Below are positions 1-6,530 of a stretch of DNA of 13,748 bases, piece by piece. A program made the position numbers and the translations under genes. Under the pieces are notes generated by a model. That model was not told the origin of the DNA. It did no database searches and worked only from the letters and a program-made list of their open reading frames with translations. Position 1 is the stretch's first letter; each line of letters starts with the position of its first letter. The stretch is from NCBI GenBank assembly GCA_025356615.1, contig JANXSH010000101.1:1-13748 (forward strand), given 5' to 3'. This DNA comes from Planctomycetia bacterium. Lineage in GTDB: Bacteria; Planctomycetota; Planctomycetia; Gemmatales; Gemmataceae.

Positions 1-4
1 GGTT

Positions 5-12
5 CACCTCCT
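5..12 (-). promoter_or_regulatory. Ribosome binding site of a gene starting left of the window
   Basis: On the minus strand the window ends in AGGAGGTG followed by only four more bases, an almost ideal Shine-Dalgarno sequence. A start codon is expected just beyond position 1, so a minus-strand gene probably begins immediately outside the window. The stretch up to about 187 would then be its leader and promoter region. I could not pick a convincing -35/-10 pair in it. The start codon itself is not visible, so this remains an inference. Confidence 0.5.
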
Positions 13-187
13 CATCCAAGAGTCAGCGCCTCTCTGGGCCGGACGGGAGTTCGCCGGAACGCGAATCGGGTCGCAGACTTGGATCGTCGCTTCGAGGGGC
101 ATCCTCTCCTTCCTATTCTCCGACCCGTCTCTCGTATAGATATCTCCAACGGAGGAGACGATTATTTACCGACAGAGTGCTACCCAG

Positions 188-202
188 GCCCGAACTTCGG
201 GC
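188..202 (-). terminator. Short perfect hairpin at the terpene cyclase stop codon
   Basis: The 15-base sequence GCCCGAACTTCGGGC is a perfect palindrome around one central base. It overlaps the last base of the TAG stop of the cyclase gene read on the minus strand. No clear T-run follows on that strand, so it is at best an incomplete intrinsic terminator. It could also be an mRNA 3' end stabiliser. Confidence 0.35.
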
Positions 203-1932
203 TAAACGATTTCTCGGAGTCGCCGCGCACGCCCCAGCGCCGACACGGCGAACACGAGCGGGTACATTCGCTCGAAGTACCACAGTTTCGCGAAGTAGAA
301 CCCGATCGGCGTCGGCTCACGGAGCTTGCCCGCCTCGATCGCGTCGCAGAGCCACATCACGCCGCGATCGACGGCGGCGGTGGACGGTGCGGCGAGCAGC
401 GCTTCGACCGCGAGAGAGGTCTCCTCGACGCTCGACGGCGTACCGAGACAGCCGCCCCAGCCGCCGTCGGCGTTCTGGTTGGCAAGCAGCCAGGGGACGG
501 CTCGTCGCGCCGGCTCGCTGTCCATCAGGCCCAGGTCGCGGTAGGCGAGCAAGACGCGGGACGTGCCGTAGGTCGGGTTGATGTCGTCGGGGGCGTGTTG
601 GTTGCCGAACCAGAGGGGGAGCCAGGAGCCGTCGGGGCGCTGCTCGCGCGCGAGGTAGGCGAGGGCGCGGGGGGTCACTTTAGCCTTCCATCCGACAACG
701 TGCCATGCACGGAGCGCATGGGCCGTAAGGTCGGAGCCGCTGCGATCGAATGGCAGTTTGCCCCACCCTCGGCAGAACGTCGGCATGCCACCGTCGCGGT
801 TCTGAAGGTCGCCGAGCCACTTGACCCCATTGACTAGATCGAAAGCATGTCGTCGGCCATCAACCAGGTCCGGGAATTGACACATCGCCAGGATCGCGCC
901 CGGCGTATCGTCCGCGTCTGGTACTCCGCCAGGCAGCGGAGTCCACGCCCACGCTCCGGGGTCGGCCCCGGTGAAGGGATGCCGTTCACGATACTGCTGC
1001 CGCATCAGCCATTCGACCATTTCCTCTTTCCGGTCCAGCGACTCCAGGTCATCCCCGGACGCCAGCGCATTCACCGCAAGGGTCGTCACCCACGTCGAGA
1101 GGTTCGTGTCGATCGGCCAGCTGCCGTCCGCACGCACCGAGGCGACGAGGAACTCGACCGCCTTCTTGACGACGGGGTGATCCTTCCGGCCACTGCTCGC
1201 CAGACCCATCGTCACGAAGCCCGTCAGCGGAGCCGCCTCCAGAAAGCCTCCGTTGGGCGGCTGGATGCGTGTCAGGACGCGCAAACTCGGGCCGACGGAC
1301 GCCACGCGGACCAGGCGCGCGAGTGGGTTCCACGAGGGCCGATGGTGATGAACCGCCTGGCCGATCGCGATGAGCGCGGGCAGGGCGTAGCTGACGACGG
1401 GCAGGCCGAGGAAGCGATACCACGACTGCGGGAAGCAGGCCATCTCGAAAGGCAGCGACGGCACCTCGCGCCACTCGACGAGGCCCGCGAGGGCACACGT
1501 CATCAGGATCGGCACCGAGAACGTGCGGTCCTTGCCGTAGCGGGCGCGGACGGCCTCGGCGATCTCGGATGGCGTGTCGCCGAAGCGTTTCAGCCACTCC
1601 CGGCATCGTGTGAGAGGTTCGCCCTGTCGTTCCGATGCCCCGGCGAGATGGAAGGCGCTGATGCAAAGCAGCGTCGTCGAAATGTTGGAGAAGCTCTTGA
1701 CCGTGTCGCCCCAGCCCCCGTCGGCGTTCTGATTCGCCCTGAGCCAGGCGATCCCGCCATCGATGAGGGAGGCGTGTTTTCGGGCGTCCACCAACGAGAG
1801 GGCGCTAACGGCGACGGCTGTAGACAGAGCCGACGTGGACAACTCGCCGACCCAATAGCCGCCGGGATGGCGCTCGGCGAGGAGGGCGGCGCGGGCGGTC
1901 TGATAAGCGCGGTCGAGGCGTGCGGGGTCCAT
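202..1932 (-). CDS. Squalene-hopene cyclase-type class II terpene cyclase
   Basis: Class II triterpene cyclases protonate and cyclise squalene-like polyprenes to hopene-type products at the membrane surface. The 576-residue product carries the diagnostic DxDD acid motif (DADDT, about residues 339-343). It also has several QW-type repeats (QNADGGWGD, ADGSWPI, NRDGGMP, PDGSWLP, QNADGGWGG) and an aromatic tail (FYFAKLWYFERMYPL) typical of the prenyltransferase/squalene oxidase repeat fold. It is somewhat shorter than the roughly 630-720 residues of characterised hopene cyclases, so the exact product is uncertain (sporulenol-type or another terpenoid is possible). The frame is open to a TTG at 1950. 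I prefer ATG 1932 because GAGGCGG lies 11 bases upstream and the previous gene stops four bases before it, suggesting coupled translation. It is last in a minus-strand run and a hairpin follows its stop. Confidence 0.88.
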   Translation of the reverse strand: MDPARLDRAYQTARAALLAERHPGGYWVGELSTSALSTAVAVSALSLVDARKHASLIDGGIAWLRANQNADGGWGDTVKSFSNISTTLLCISAFHLAGASERQGEPLTRCREWLKRFGDTPSEIAEAVRARYGKDRTFSVPILMTCALAGLVEWREVPSLPFEMACFPQSWYRFLGLPVVSYALPALIAIGQAVHHHRPSWNPLARLVRVASVGPSLRVLTRIQPPNGGFLEAAPLTGFVTMGLASSGRKDHPVVKKAVEFLVASVRADGSWPIDTNLSTWVTTLAVNALASGDDLESLDRKEEMVEWLMRQQYRERHPFTGADPGAWAWTPLPGGVPDADDTPGAILAMCQFPDLVDGRRHAFDLVNGVKWLGDLQNRDGGMPTFCRGWGKLPFDRSGSDLTAHALRAWHVVGWKAKVTPRALAYLAREQRPDGSWLPLWFGNQHAPDDINPTYGTSRVLLAYRDLGLMDSEPARRAVPWLLANQNADGGWGGCLGTPSSVEETSLAVEALLAAPSTAAVDRGVMWLCDAIEAGKLREPTPIGFYFAKLWYFERMYPLVFAVSALGRARRLREIV

Positions 1933-1936
1933 CAGG

Positions 1937-2179
1937 TCAGCCCGCCTCAACGCGACCGGGCGTGAGTTCGTAGGGGCCGTCGAAGAGGATCGTTTCGACC
2001 TCGGGGGCTTCCATAACGGTCGTCGAGCCGGTCACGAGGTGAATGACGACGACCTTCTGCTTGCCGAGGGCCATCACTCCCCGGTCGGCCACATAGACCT
2101 TCCGGCCATCGTGGAGGCCAAGGGTGAAGGAGACGAACGGGGTGGCGTTGAGGGCACGGCGGATGTCGTCGATGTTCAT
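1937..2179 (-). CDS. Small conserved hypothetical protein, planctomycete type
   Basis: This is a 79-residue acidic, probably cytoplasmic protein. It begins MNIDDIRRALNATPFVSF, followed by short beta-strand-like stretches (FTLGLHDGRKVYV, KVVVIHLVTG) and no membrane segment. From memory, short proteins with the layout M-x-I-D-x-I-R-x-A-L...PF..F.L...DGR are frequent in planctomycete genomes, but I know no function for them. The reading frame stays open upstream to 2230. ATG 2179 is preferred because it gives the family-like N-terminus and starts five bases after the stop of the nucleotidyltransferase gene. It ends four bases before the cyclase ATG, so the three genes are likely co-transcribed and translationally coupled. 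Its partner is unknown. Confidence 0.72.
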   Translation of the reverse strand: MNIDDIRRALNATPFVSFTLGLHDGRKVYVADRGVMALGKQKVVVIHLVTGSTTVMEAPEVETILFDGPYELTPGRVEAG

Positions 2180-2184
2180 GATGG

Positions 2185-2844
2185 TCACTCGTTGGGTGGG
2201 GAAGCCTTCCCTGATACCTTGTTTCGCCATTCCAGCAGTCGCTGCAATTCTGGCAAGACGGCCAGATCCTTTGGGCGATTCGCGGCGGTCTTCGTCGCGA
2301 TCAGATGTTCCAACGATAAGAGCTTGACTCGAATCCCATCCAGATCGATTTCCTCGGCAGTATCGATGATTTGGTCATAGTTGCCGATCGCGGACATCTC
2401 GCCGAGCAAATCGATATCTTCGTCGCCGATCGTCAACGTGAAATTGCACCCGTTGATGATCGTCGTCTCATCGAAGATGAAGGGCAGGTCTGGCGGAAAG
2501 CCTCGCGCACGGGGCTTCAGGGGTGCCAGGGCGCGAGCAAGGCGCTTCGCATTTCCCGGAGTGCGGCGGTAGCAAATGTCGAGATCGCGGGTCGTGATCG
2601 TCGACCCTTGCAAAACCGCACTGACCCCGCCGACGATGAGATACTCCACTCCTTCGGCCGCGAGCCGTTTGACGATCTCCTCGGTAAACACGTTCATGGG
2701 TCGTCTCCGGGTCAACAAGACTCTCCAGCCTTCATGATGCCGAAGCCGCTCCGACGGCGACTTCCGAACCATACGGGCCAACGCCGGTTCGTCGAAGTCG
2801 CCTTGATGACCGAGGTCCGCAACGGGAAAGAGGGGAAGAGTCAT
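2185..2844 (-). CDS. Nucleotidyltransferase-fold protein with extra N-terminal segment
   Basis: The core (residues 50-219) has the minimal nucleotidyltransferase signature: IVGG at 70-73, then DLD at 87-89, and a later acidic strand (EDIDLLGE). The C-terminal segment LSLEHLIATKTAANRPKD is typical of AbiEii/antitoxin-like nucleotidyltransferase domains. Such proteins transfer nucleotides to proteins or RNA, often within toxin-antitoxin pairs, but no toxin partner is evident here. Residues 1-49 (MTLPLFPVADLG ... SPSERLRHHEGWRVLL) resemble a separate small planctomycete protein that often precedes such genes, here in frame with no stop. ATG 2697 (residue 50) has its own GGAG eight bases upstream, whereas ATG 2844 has no visible Shine-Dalgarno. 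The true product may therefore be 170 residues from 2697. It ends five bases before the next gene. Confidence 0.75.
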   Translation of the reverse strand: MTLPLFPVADLGHQGDFDEPALARMVRKSPSERLRHHEGWRVLLTRRRPMNVFTEEIVKRLAAEGVEYLIVGGVSAVLQGSTITTRDLDICYRRTPGNAKRLARALAPLKPRARGFPPDLPFIFDETTIINGCNFTLTIGDEDIDLLGEMSAIGNYDQIIDTAEEIDLDGIRVKLLSLEHLIATKTAANRPKDLAVLPELQRLLEWRNKVSGKASPPNE

Positions 2845-2885
2845 GGCTTATTTCGTAGCGTAAGGATTCGTGACGTTCACCCTCA

Positions 2886-3875
2886 TCAAATCTCCAACTC
2901 GTCCAGCGCGTCCATCAGCTTGTCCAGGTCGTCCTTCACCGCCCCGACCTTCTCCGTCTGACGTTTCGGAATCCCCACCGCCATTCCGACCGCCTGCCGG
3001 CCGTCGGCGACGAGTTCGCGGTCGCGCTCGTGGGCGGCCATCGCCATCGCGTCCATGCCGCCGAAGAGTTTCGTCAGGTCGATCTTGAGGCCGCTGATCG
3101 CCGCCACCGGCGCGCCGGCAATGCCGGGCGTCTTGTGTTCGGGGAACATGATCGCGTTCTCCGGACACACCCGGCTACAGGCCGGGCACCCCTTCTTGCA
3201 CTCGTCCTGATTCTCGACGACGAGGCGCTCGAGCGAATCGACGCCGTAGACCCCGAACAGGCAGAAATCGAGGCACTCCATGCAGTTCGTGCATCGGCTG
3301 TAGTCGATGACGGGATACCAGCGCCGCCCCGCCGCCGCCATGATCTGTTCCGGCTCGAAACTCGGCTTCGTCGCAATGCCGAGTTGCACCAGCGCTACAG
3401 GCGCGCTCGCAGCCTTCGCGTCCTTGCGCGCGCCGCACTCGGCGGCGATGCGTTTGACCTCTTCGACATAGACGCGAAAGTCGCCGTGGTCGCGCAGGTC
3501 GAGGCAGTAGATGTGCCGATCCGGCACGTTCAGTACGCCGATGCCCTTCGGCGTCGGCTTCTCCCCCTCGTCTTCGTCTTCATCCTTGACGGCTATCTGG
3601 TTCTCGCCGAAGTGCCCCTTGATGCCGTCGCGGTCCAGCACCCAGAACGCAGCGCGCGGGAACAGCCACGCCAGGACGACCATGTCGCCGCGAACGCCGT
3701 CGAGGAACATTCGTCCGGTGTGGTTCTCGTCGAGGTCATACAGGTGCGGCACGATGCACACGTCGAGGCCCGGCTCCATGATGAGCGCCGCGGCGACGCT
3801 CTCCTCGAGCGAACGCTTCGCCGGGTTCTTCCCCTGGCCCTGCGATAAGACGACCGTAATTCGATGACGACTCAT
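2886..3875 (-). CDS. Two-[4Fe-4S] ferredoxin-like redox protein with unknown N-terminal domain
   Basis: This is a 329-residue soluble protein. Cys195, 198, 201 and 205 (CTNCMECLDFC) form a CxxCxxCxxxC motif. Cys226, 230, 233 and 237 (CKKGCPACSRVCP) form CxxxCxxCxxxCP. Together they predict two [4Fe-4S] clusters for electron transfer. Residues 1-150 contain alternating hydrophobic strands (RITVVLSQGQG, LDVCIVPHLYDL, GDMVVLAWLFPRAAFWVL) suggesting an alpha/beta domain I cannot name, then a very acidic insert near 97-105. The C-terminus (about 265-329) is charged and helical. ATG 3875 lies seven bases after the stop of the lipoyl protein gene, which argues for one transcript and a shared job. 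I infer that it exchanges electrons with the lipoyl protein or the radical SAM enzyme. No specific electron donor is visible. Confidence 0.82.
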   Translation of the reverse strand: MSRHRITVVLSQGQGKNPAKRSLEESVAAALIMEPGLDVCIVPHLYDLDENHTGRMFLDGVRGDMVVLAWLFPRAAFWVLDRDGIKGHFGENQIAVKDEDEDEGEKPTPKGIGVLNVPDRHIYCLDLRDHGDFRVYVEEVKRIAAECGARKDAKAASAPVALVQLGIATKPSFEPEQIMAAAGRRWYPVIDYSRCTNCMECLDFCLFGVYGVDSLERLVVENQDECKKGCPACSRVCPENAIMFPEHKTPGIAGAPVAAISGLKIDLTKLFGGMDAMAMAAHERDRELVADGRQAVGMAVGIPKRQTEKVGAVKDDLDKLMDALDELEI

Positions 3876-3882
3876 GGGGGAT

Positions 3883-4347
3883 TCAATCCTCGTTGATCTT
3901 GCCTTTGATCAGTCGTTGGGTCTTTTCCCAGTTATCGGTTAGATACTGATGATACGCCGTCACGTCGAGCAACGGCGTCGGATCCTCGCACTCGATATCG
4001 AACAACCATCCACCGCCATGCCCATCGACGTTGATCGCCGAGGGGTCCGTCAACAACCCGTCGTTGAACGCGACCAGCGTCCCCGCGAGCGGCGAGAAGA
4101 GGTCGCTCTCAGCCTTCGAGGTCTCGATGTGCCCGATCTCCTGCAACAACGAGATCGGATCGCCCGCGTCGAGCGACCAGCTGAGGAAGTACACGTCCTG
4201 CATCAGCCGGATAGCGTAGGTCGTGAACCCGAACCGCCACCGCCCCGGCGCTGACTCCATCGCCCACATATGATTGCGCGCGTACCGCCGATCGCCGGGC
4301 AGCACTGCGGCGAACTTGCCCATCATGAAGGTCAGCGACTCGGACAC
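3883..4347 (-). CDS. Stand-alone GcvH-like lipoyl-carrier protein
   Basis: The 154-residue product matches the glycine cleavage H-protein fold. It has RYARNHMW near residues 21-28 (compare RYTKEHEW), a GxVESVKAASD-like loop GHIETSKAESDLFSPLAG with the lipoyl lysine at Lys78, and DPSAINVDGHGGGWLFDIE further on. Lipoylated H-proteins carry aminomethyl, reducing or acyl groups between enzymes. No GcvP, GcvT or GcvL lies in the window, and instead it sits between a radical SAM gene and a [4Fe-4S] protein gene. It is longer than canonical H-proteins (about 125-130) because of extra residues at both ends. GTG 4347 is chosen because GGAG lies six bases upstream; the frame also contains TTG 4359. A role outside glycine cleavage, as for H-like proteins of sulfur-oxidising sHdr systems, is inference. 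Confidence 0.85.
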   Translation of the reverse strand: MSESLTFMMGKFAAVLPGDRRYARNHMWAMESAPGRWRFGFTTYAIRLMQDVYFLSWSLDAGDPISLLQEIGHIETSKAESDLFSPLAGTLVAFNDGLLTDPSAINVDGHGGGWLFDIECEDPTPLLDVTAYHQYLTDNWEKTQRLIKGKINED

Positions 4348-4366
4348 GTCAGACTCCAAAACATTT

Positions 4367-4438
4367 ATCCGCAGATTACACAGATTACACAGATTAATGA
4401 ATTAATTTCAATTTGTGTAATCTGCGGAATCTGCGGAT
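4367..4438. repeat. Dispersed imperfect palindrome, copy 1
   Basis: The left arm (about 4367-4396) is built from CCGCAGATTACACAGATT with a second ACACAGATT step. The right arm (about 4410-4438) is its imperfect reverse complement, ending AATCTGCGGAT. The element is AT-rich compared with the neighbouring genes and could fold into a long hairpin on either strand. The same sequence family recurs at 10536-10653. From memory, closely similar repeats are scattered through many unrelated bacterial genomes. It separates the radical SAM gene from the lipoyl-protein gene, where it could attenuate or process the transcript. Confidence 0.8.
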
Positions 4439-4445
4439 ACTATTC

Positions 4446-5765
4446 TTATGTATATCGGCTCCCCTGATGCTCCGGCTCGAAGAACGTCGGCAACAGCCGA
4501 TCGACGACGAGCATCCCTTCCGGGGTGACGGCGATCTCCTTGCCGACGAGCGTGACCTTGCCGTCCTCCTCCAGACGACGCCAGCCGTCGGCGAATTCGT
4601 CGCGGACATCGACGCCGAACTTCCTCTGGAAATAGGCCCGGTTGACGTGGCCCGTCTTGAGTTGGAGGACCATCTCGCGGATGAGCGCCTGGTGGGGCGT
4701 GATCGGCAGCGCCCGGCCCAGGGGCAACTCGTCGCGATCAAGGGCGGCGATGTACTCCTCCCAGCGATCGACGTTCTGGACGTGGACGCCGCCGACGTGC
4801 CCGAACGAAGCGACCCCGGTGCCGAACATATCCGCCCCGTGCCAGAGGGCGTCGCGGTAGACGAACTTCGCGCCCTTGTCGCGGACCAGTGTGTAGGCGC
4901 TGGAGATCGAGTATCCCGCTGCCGTCATCGTGTCGTAGGCGTACTGGACCCAGGCGCGCTTCGTGGGCCAGTCGGCGATCTCCATGCTCGGCTCGTCGTT
5001 ACCGATCACTTTGAGTTGCTGCGAAAAGACGGTGTTGTAGGGCAGTTCCATCTGGTAGATCGTCACGCTCTCGGGGCGGAGGGCGAGCGTCTTCTGGACG
5101 CAGACGCGCCAGTTGTCCCACGTCTCGCCGACCATGCCCGAGATGAGGTCGATGTTGATCTGCTCGAAGCCGACCTCACGCGACCAGTCGTAGGCGCGGT
5201 AGATCTCCTCCTCGTGATGCGCCCGGCCGTTGTACTCGAGGATCTTCGCGTCGAAGTTCTCCAGGCCGAGACTGAGGCGCGTGACGCCGAGTTCGCGCAG
5301 CGTCTCGAGCTTGTGCTTCTGGAGCGTGCCCGGCTCGCACTCGAACGTGACCTCCTCCGCCCCGTCCCAGTCGAGGGACGCGCGGAGGCGGGTCATCAGG
5401 TCGCGGAGCTGCCCGGCGCTGAGGTACGACGGCGTCCCGCCGCCGAAGTAGACGTAGTTCAGCGGCCGACCGCCGACGAACGGCGTCTTCGCGTAGATCG
5501 CCACTTCCTTGACGAGGGCGTCGGTGTAGGTCTCGACCTCGCGGGCGTTCTTGTCGGTGTAGACGCGGAAGTAGCAGAACTTGCAGCGCTTGCGACAGAA
5601 CGGGATGTGCAGGTACAGCCCCAACGGCGTCTCCGGGCGCGCGGGCGGGGCGGCGAGGACCGCGTGGGCATCGGGTAGGAAGGTCGGCTTCCAGAACGAG
5701 AACGGCGGGTAGTTCGCGACGAAGTAGTTGCCTAGCCCGGTCTTTTCCTGGGTGGCGTCCGTCAT
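4446..5765 (-). CDS. Radical SAM enzyme of the HemN/HemW/HutW superfamily
   Basis: The 439-residue protein has HIPFCRKRCKFCYF with Cys57, 61 and 64 (CxxxCxxC) for the SAM-binding [4Fe-4S] cluster. It also has YFGGGTPS at 106-113 and a C-terminal winged-helix-like region ending EGMLVVDRLLPTFF, as in coproporphyrinogen dehydrogenase-like proteins. The fourth Cys that follows the cluster motif in HemN is replaced (CYF). The HNxxYW haem-binding motif of HemW is not found; the corresponding stretch reads YRDALWHGADMFGTG. It is therefore probably neither true HemN nor HemW, and may be closer to HutW/ChuW-like enzymes or a distinct subgroup. ATG 5765 has AGGA eight bases upstream. A long in-frame extension to 6665 overlaps genes on the other strand and was discarded. 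It leads the minus-strand cluster with the lipoyl and Fe-S proteins. Confidence 0.86.
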   Translation of the reverse strand: MTDATQEKTGLGNYFVANYPPFSFWKPTFLPDAHAVLAAPPARPETPLGLYLHIPFCRKRCKFCYFRVYTDKNAREVETYTDALVKEVAIYAKTPFVGGRPLNYVYFGGGTPSYLSAGQLRDLMTRLRASLDWDGAEEVTFECEPGTLQKHKLETLRELGVTRLSLGLENFDAKILEYNGRAHHEEEIYRAYDWSREVGFEQINIDLISGMVGETWDNWRVCVQKTLALRPESVTIYQMELPYNTVFSQQLKVIGNDEPSMEIADWPTKRAWVQYAYDTMTAAGYSISSAYTLVRDKGAKFVYRDALWHGADMFGTGVASFGHVGGVHVQNVDRWEEYIAALDRDELPLGRALPITPHQALIREMVLQLKTGHVNRAYFQRKFGVDVRDEFADGWRRLEEDGKVTLVGKEIAVTPEGMLVVDRLLPTFFEPEHQGSRYT

Positions 5766-5803
5766 CTTCGGATTCCTCACGACGAGAGGGGGCGTTCGGG
5801 GGG

Positions 5804-5820
5804 GGTAATACTCTATCCTA
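5804..5820. promoter_or_regulatory. Putative promoter elements between divergent genes
   Basis: The 159-base gap between the radical SAM gene (minus) and the small beta-rich gene (plus) must contain both promoters. It holds GGTAATACTC (5804-5813), which recurs exactly at 9071-9080. It also holds a minus-strand TAGGAT (5815-5820) with TTCCTC sixteen bases upstream, a spacing also found in the tandem units near 8.8 kb. For the plus-strand gene, TATGAT at 5894-5899 is a -10 candidate without a good -35. All are weak calls made by eye. Confidence 0.3.
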
Positions 5821-5924
5821 TCCCTTCCACGCTTCGGAGGAAAGAGAGTGGCCCCCTCGGGACTGTAAACAAGGCTTGAAGGCCGCGTGCCGGTATGATT
5901 GAATGGAATGGGAAGGAGACGTGC

Positions 5925-6320
5925 ATGGTTCCAACACCCCTGTCGATCGGGTTGACGCTCTGCCAATCCATCATCATCGAGGAGGGCACGAGGAACCTCA
6001 CCCTCGTCGGGTCGTTCTACGACTTCGAGGCGAGCGAGTTCCCGTTCACCCCCGCCCCGTTTCGGGCTATCGCCTCTTTGGTCGGAGGCAATGGGGAAGG
6101 GGAACTGGTCCTGACGATTACGCAGTTGCGAACCGATGACGAAGTGTTCGCCATCCACCGGCGGATCTCTTTCGTCGATAGGTTTGACGAGGTGTGCGTG
6201 ATGTCTCGCCTGACCAACTGTGAATTCCCGGAGCCGGGGGCTTATATGATGACCCTCTTGGTGGACGGAGAATGGGTGGCCCAACGTCGTTTCGAAGTTT
6301 CTTCCGAGGAGACTTTTTGA
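5925..6320 (+). CDS. Small beta-rich conserved hypothetical protein (DUF6941-like)
   Basis: This is a 131-residue, probably cytoplasmic protein. It opens PLSIGLTLCQSIIIEEGTRN, continues LTLVGSFYDF, and then alternates short strands (ELVLTITQL, EVFAIHRRISF, MMTLLVDGEW) with few charged helices, so an all-beta fold is likely. The pattern of an N-terminal 'C..ii.d..t.n.sLvG.f' followed by 'fP' resembles the DUF6941 family as I remember it, which has no known function; treat the name as tentative. ATG 5925 has AAGGAG six bases upstream and is preferred over ATG 5895, which has no such site. Its TGA overlaps the ATG of the next ORF by one base, indicating coupled translation with it and with the HEAT/reductase gene. 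Confidence 0.75.
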   Translation: MVPTPLSIGLTLCQSIIIEEGTRNLTLVGSFYDFEASEFPFTPAPFRAIASLVGGNGEGELVLTITQLRTDDEVFAIHRRISFVDRFDEVCVMSRLTNCEFPEPGAYMMTLLVDGEWVAQRRFEVSSEETF

Positions 6321-6511
6321 TGAGTGAGTCGAATCCGCCACACCGCGACAAGTCCGTCGGGCAGACGCACTCTCGCCGGAGAGTCGATATCGTGATCGAC
6401 GAACCCGGTGACACGACCCGTCGGCCCCGCCGCCCGAACGTCCCTCTGGACCCGCCGCCCCCGCGTCGGCCCGAACCCGACCCCAGGGACACGCCCCCCA
6501 CTCCGGCCTGA
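6320..6511 (+). CDS. Coupled 63-aa proline/arginine-rich ORF
   Basis: The ATG at 6320 overlaps the previous stop (TGATG) and has GAGGAG eight bases upstream. The deduced product starts MSESNPPHRDKSVGQ and becomes dominated by Pro, Arg and Asp (PRRPNVPLDPPPPRRPEPD), so it is predicted to be disordered. No signal peptide, membrane helix or motif is seen. It ends 19 bases before the GTG of the HEAT/reductase gene. Position and ribosome binding site support real translation. Its composition gives no function, and it may serve as a linker peptide or only as a coupling leader. Confidence 0.55.
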   Translation: MSESNPPHRDKSVGQTHSRRRVDIVIDEPGDTTRRPRRPNVPLDPPPPRRPEPDPRDTPPTPA

Positions 6512-6530
6512 CCGGCACGGAGCAAAGAGA

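Noticed and set aside
847..1965. Long plus-strand ORF opposite the terpene cyclase
   Set aside because: Antisense frame of a gene with clear family motifs; low-complexity Arg/Gly/Ala composition typical of high-GC shadow frames and no family resemblance.
3883..4347. Assignment as the glycine cleavage gcvH gene
   Set aside because: The fold is right, but there is no gcvT or gcvP next to it and the neighbours are Fe-S and radical SAM genes, so the symbol was withheld.
4413..5678. Long plus-strand ORF opposite the radical SAM gene
   Set aside because: Antisense shadow dominated by Val, Asp, Leu and Arg, starting inside the palindromic repeat; the minus strand carries the CxxxCxxC enzyme.
6408..6530. 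Upstream ATG start for the HEAT/reductase gene
   Set aside because: The first 41 residues are Arg/Pro-rich shadow of the preceding ORF in another frame; GTG 6531 has GGAG at ideal distance.
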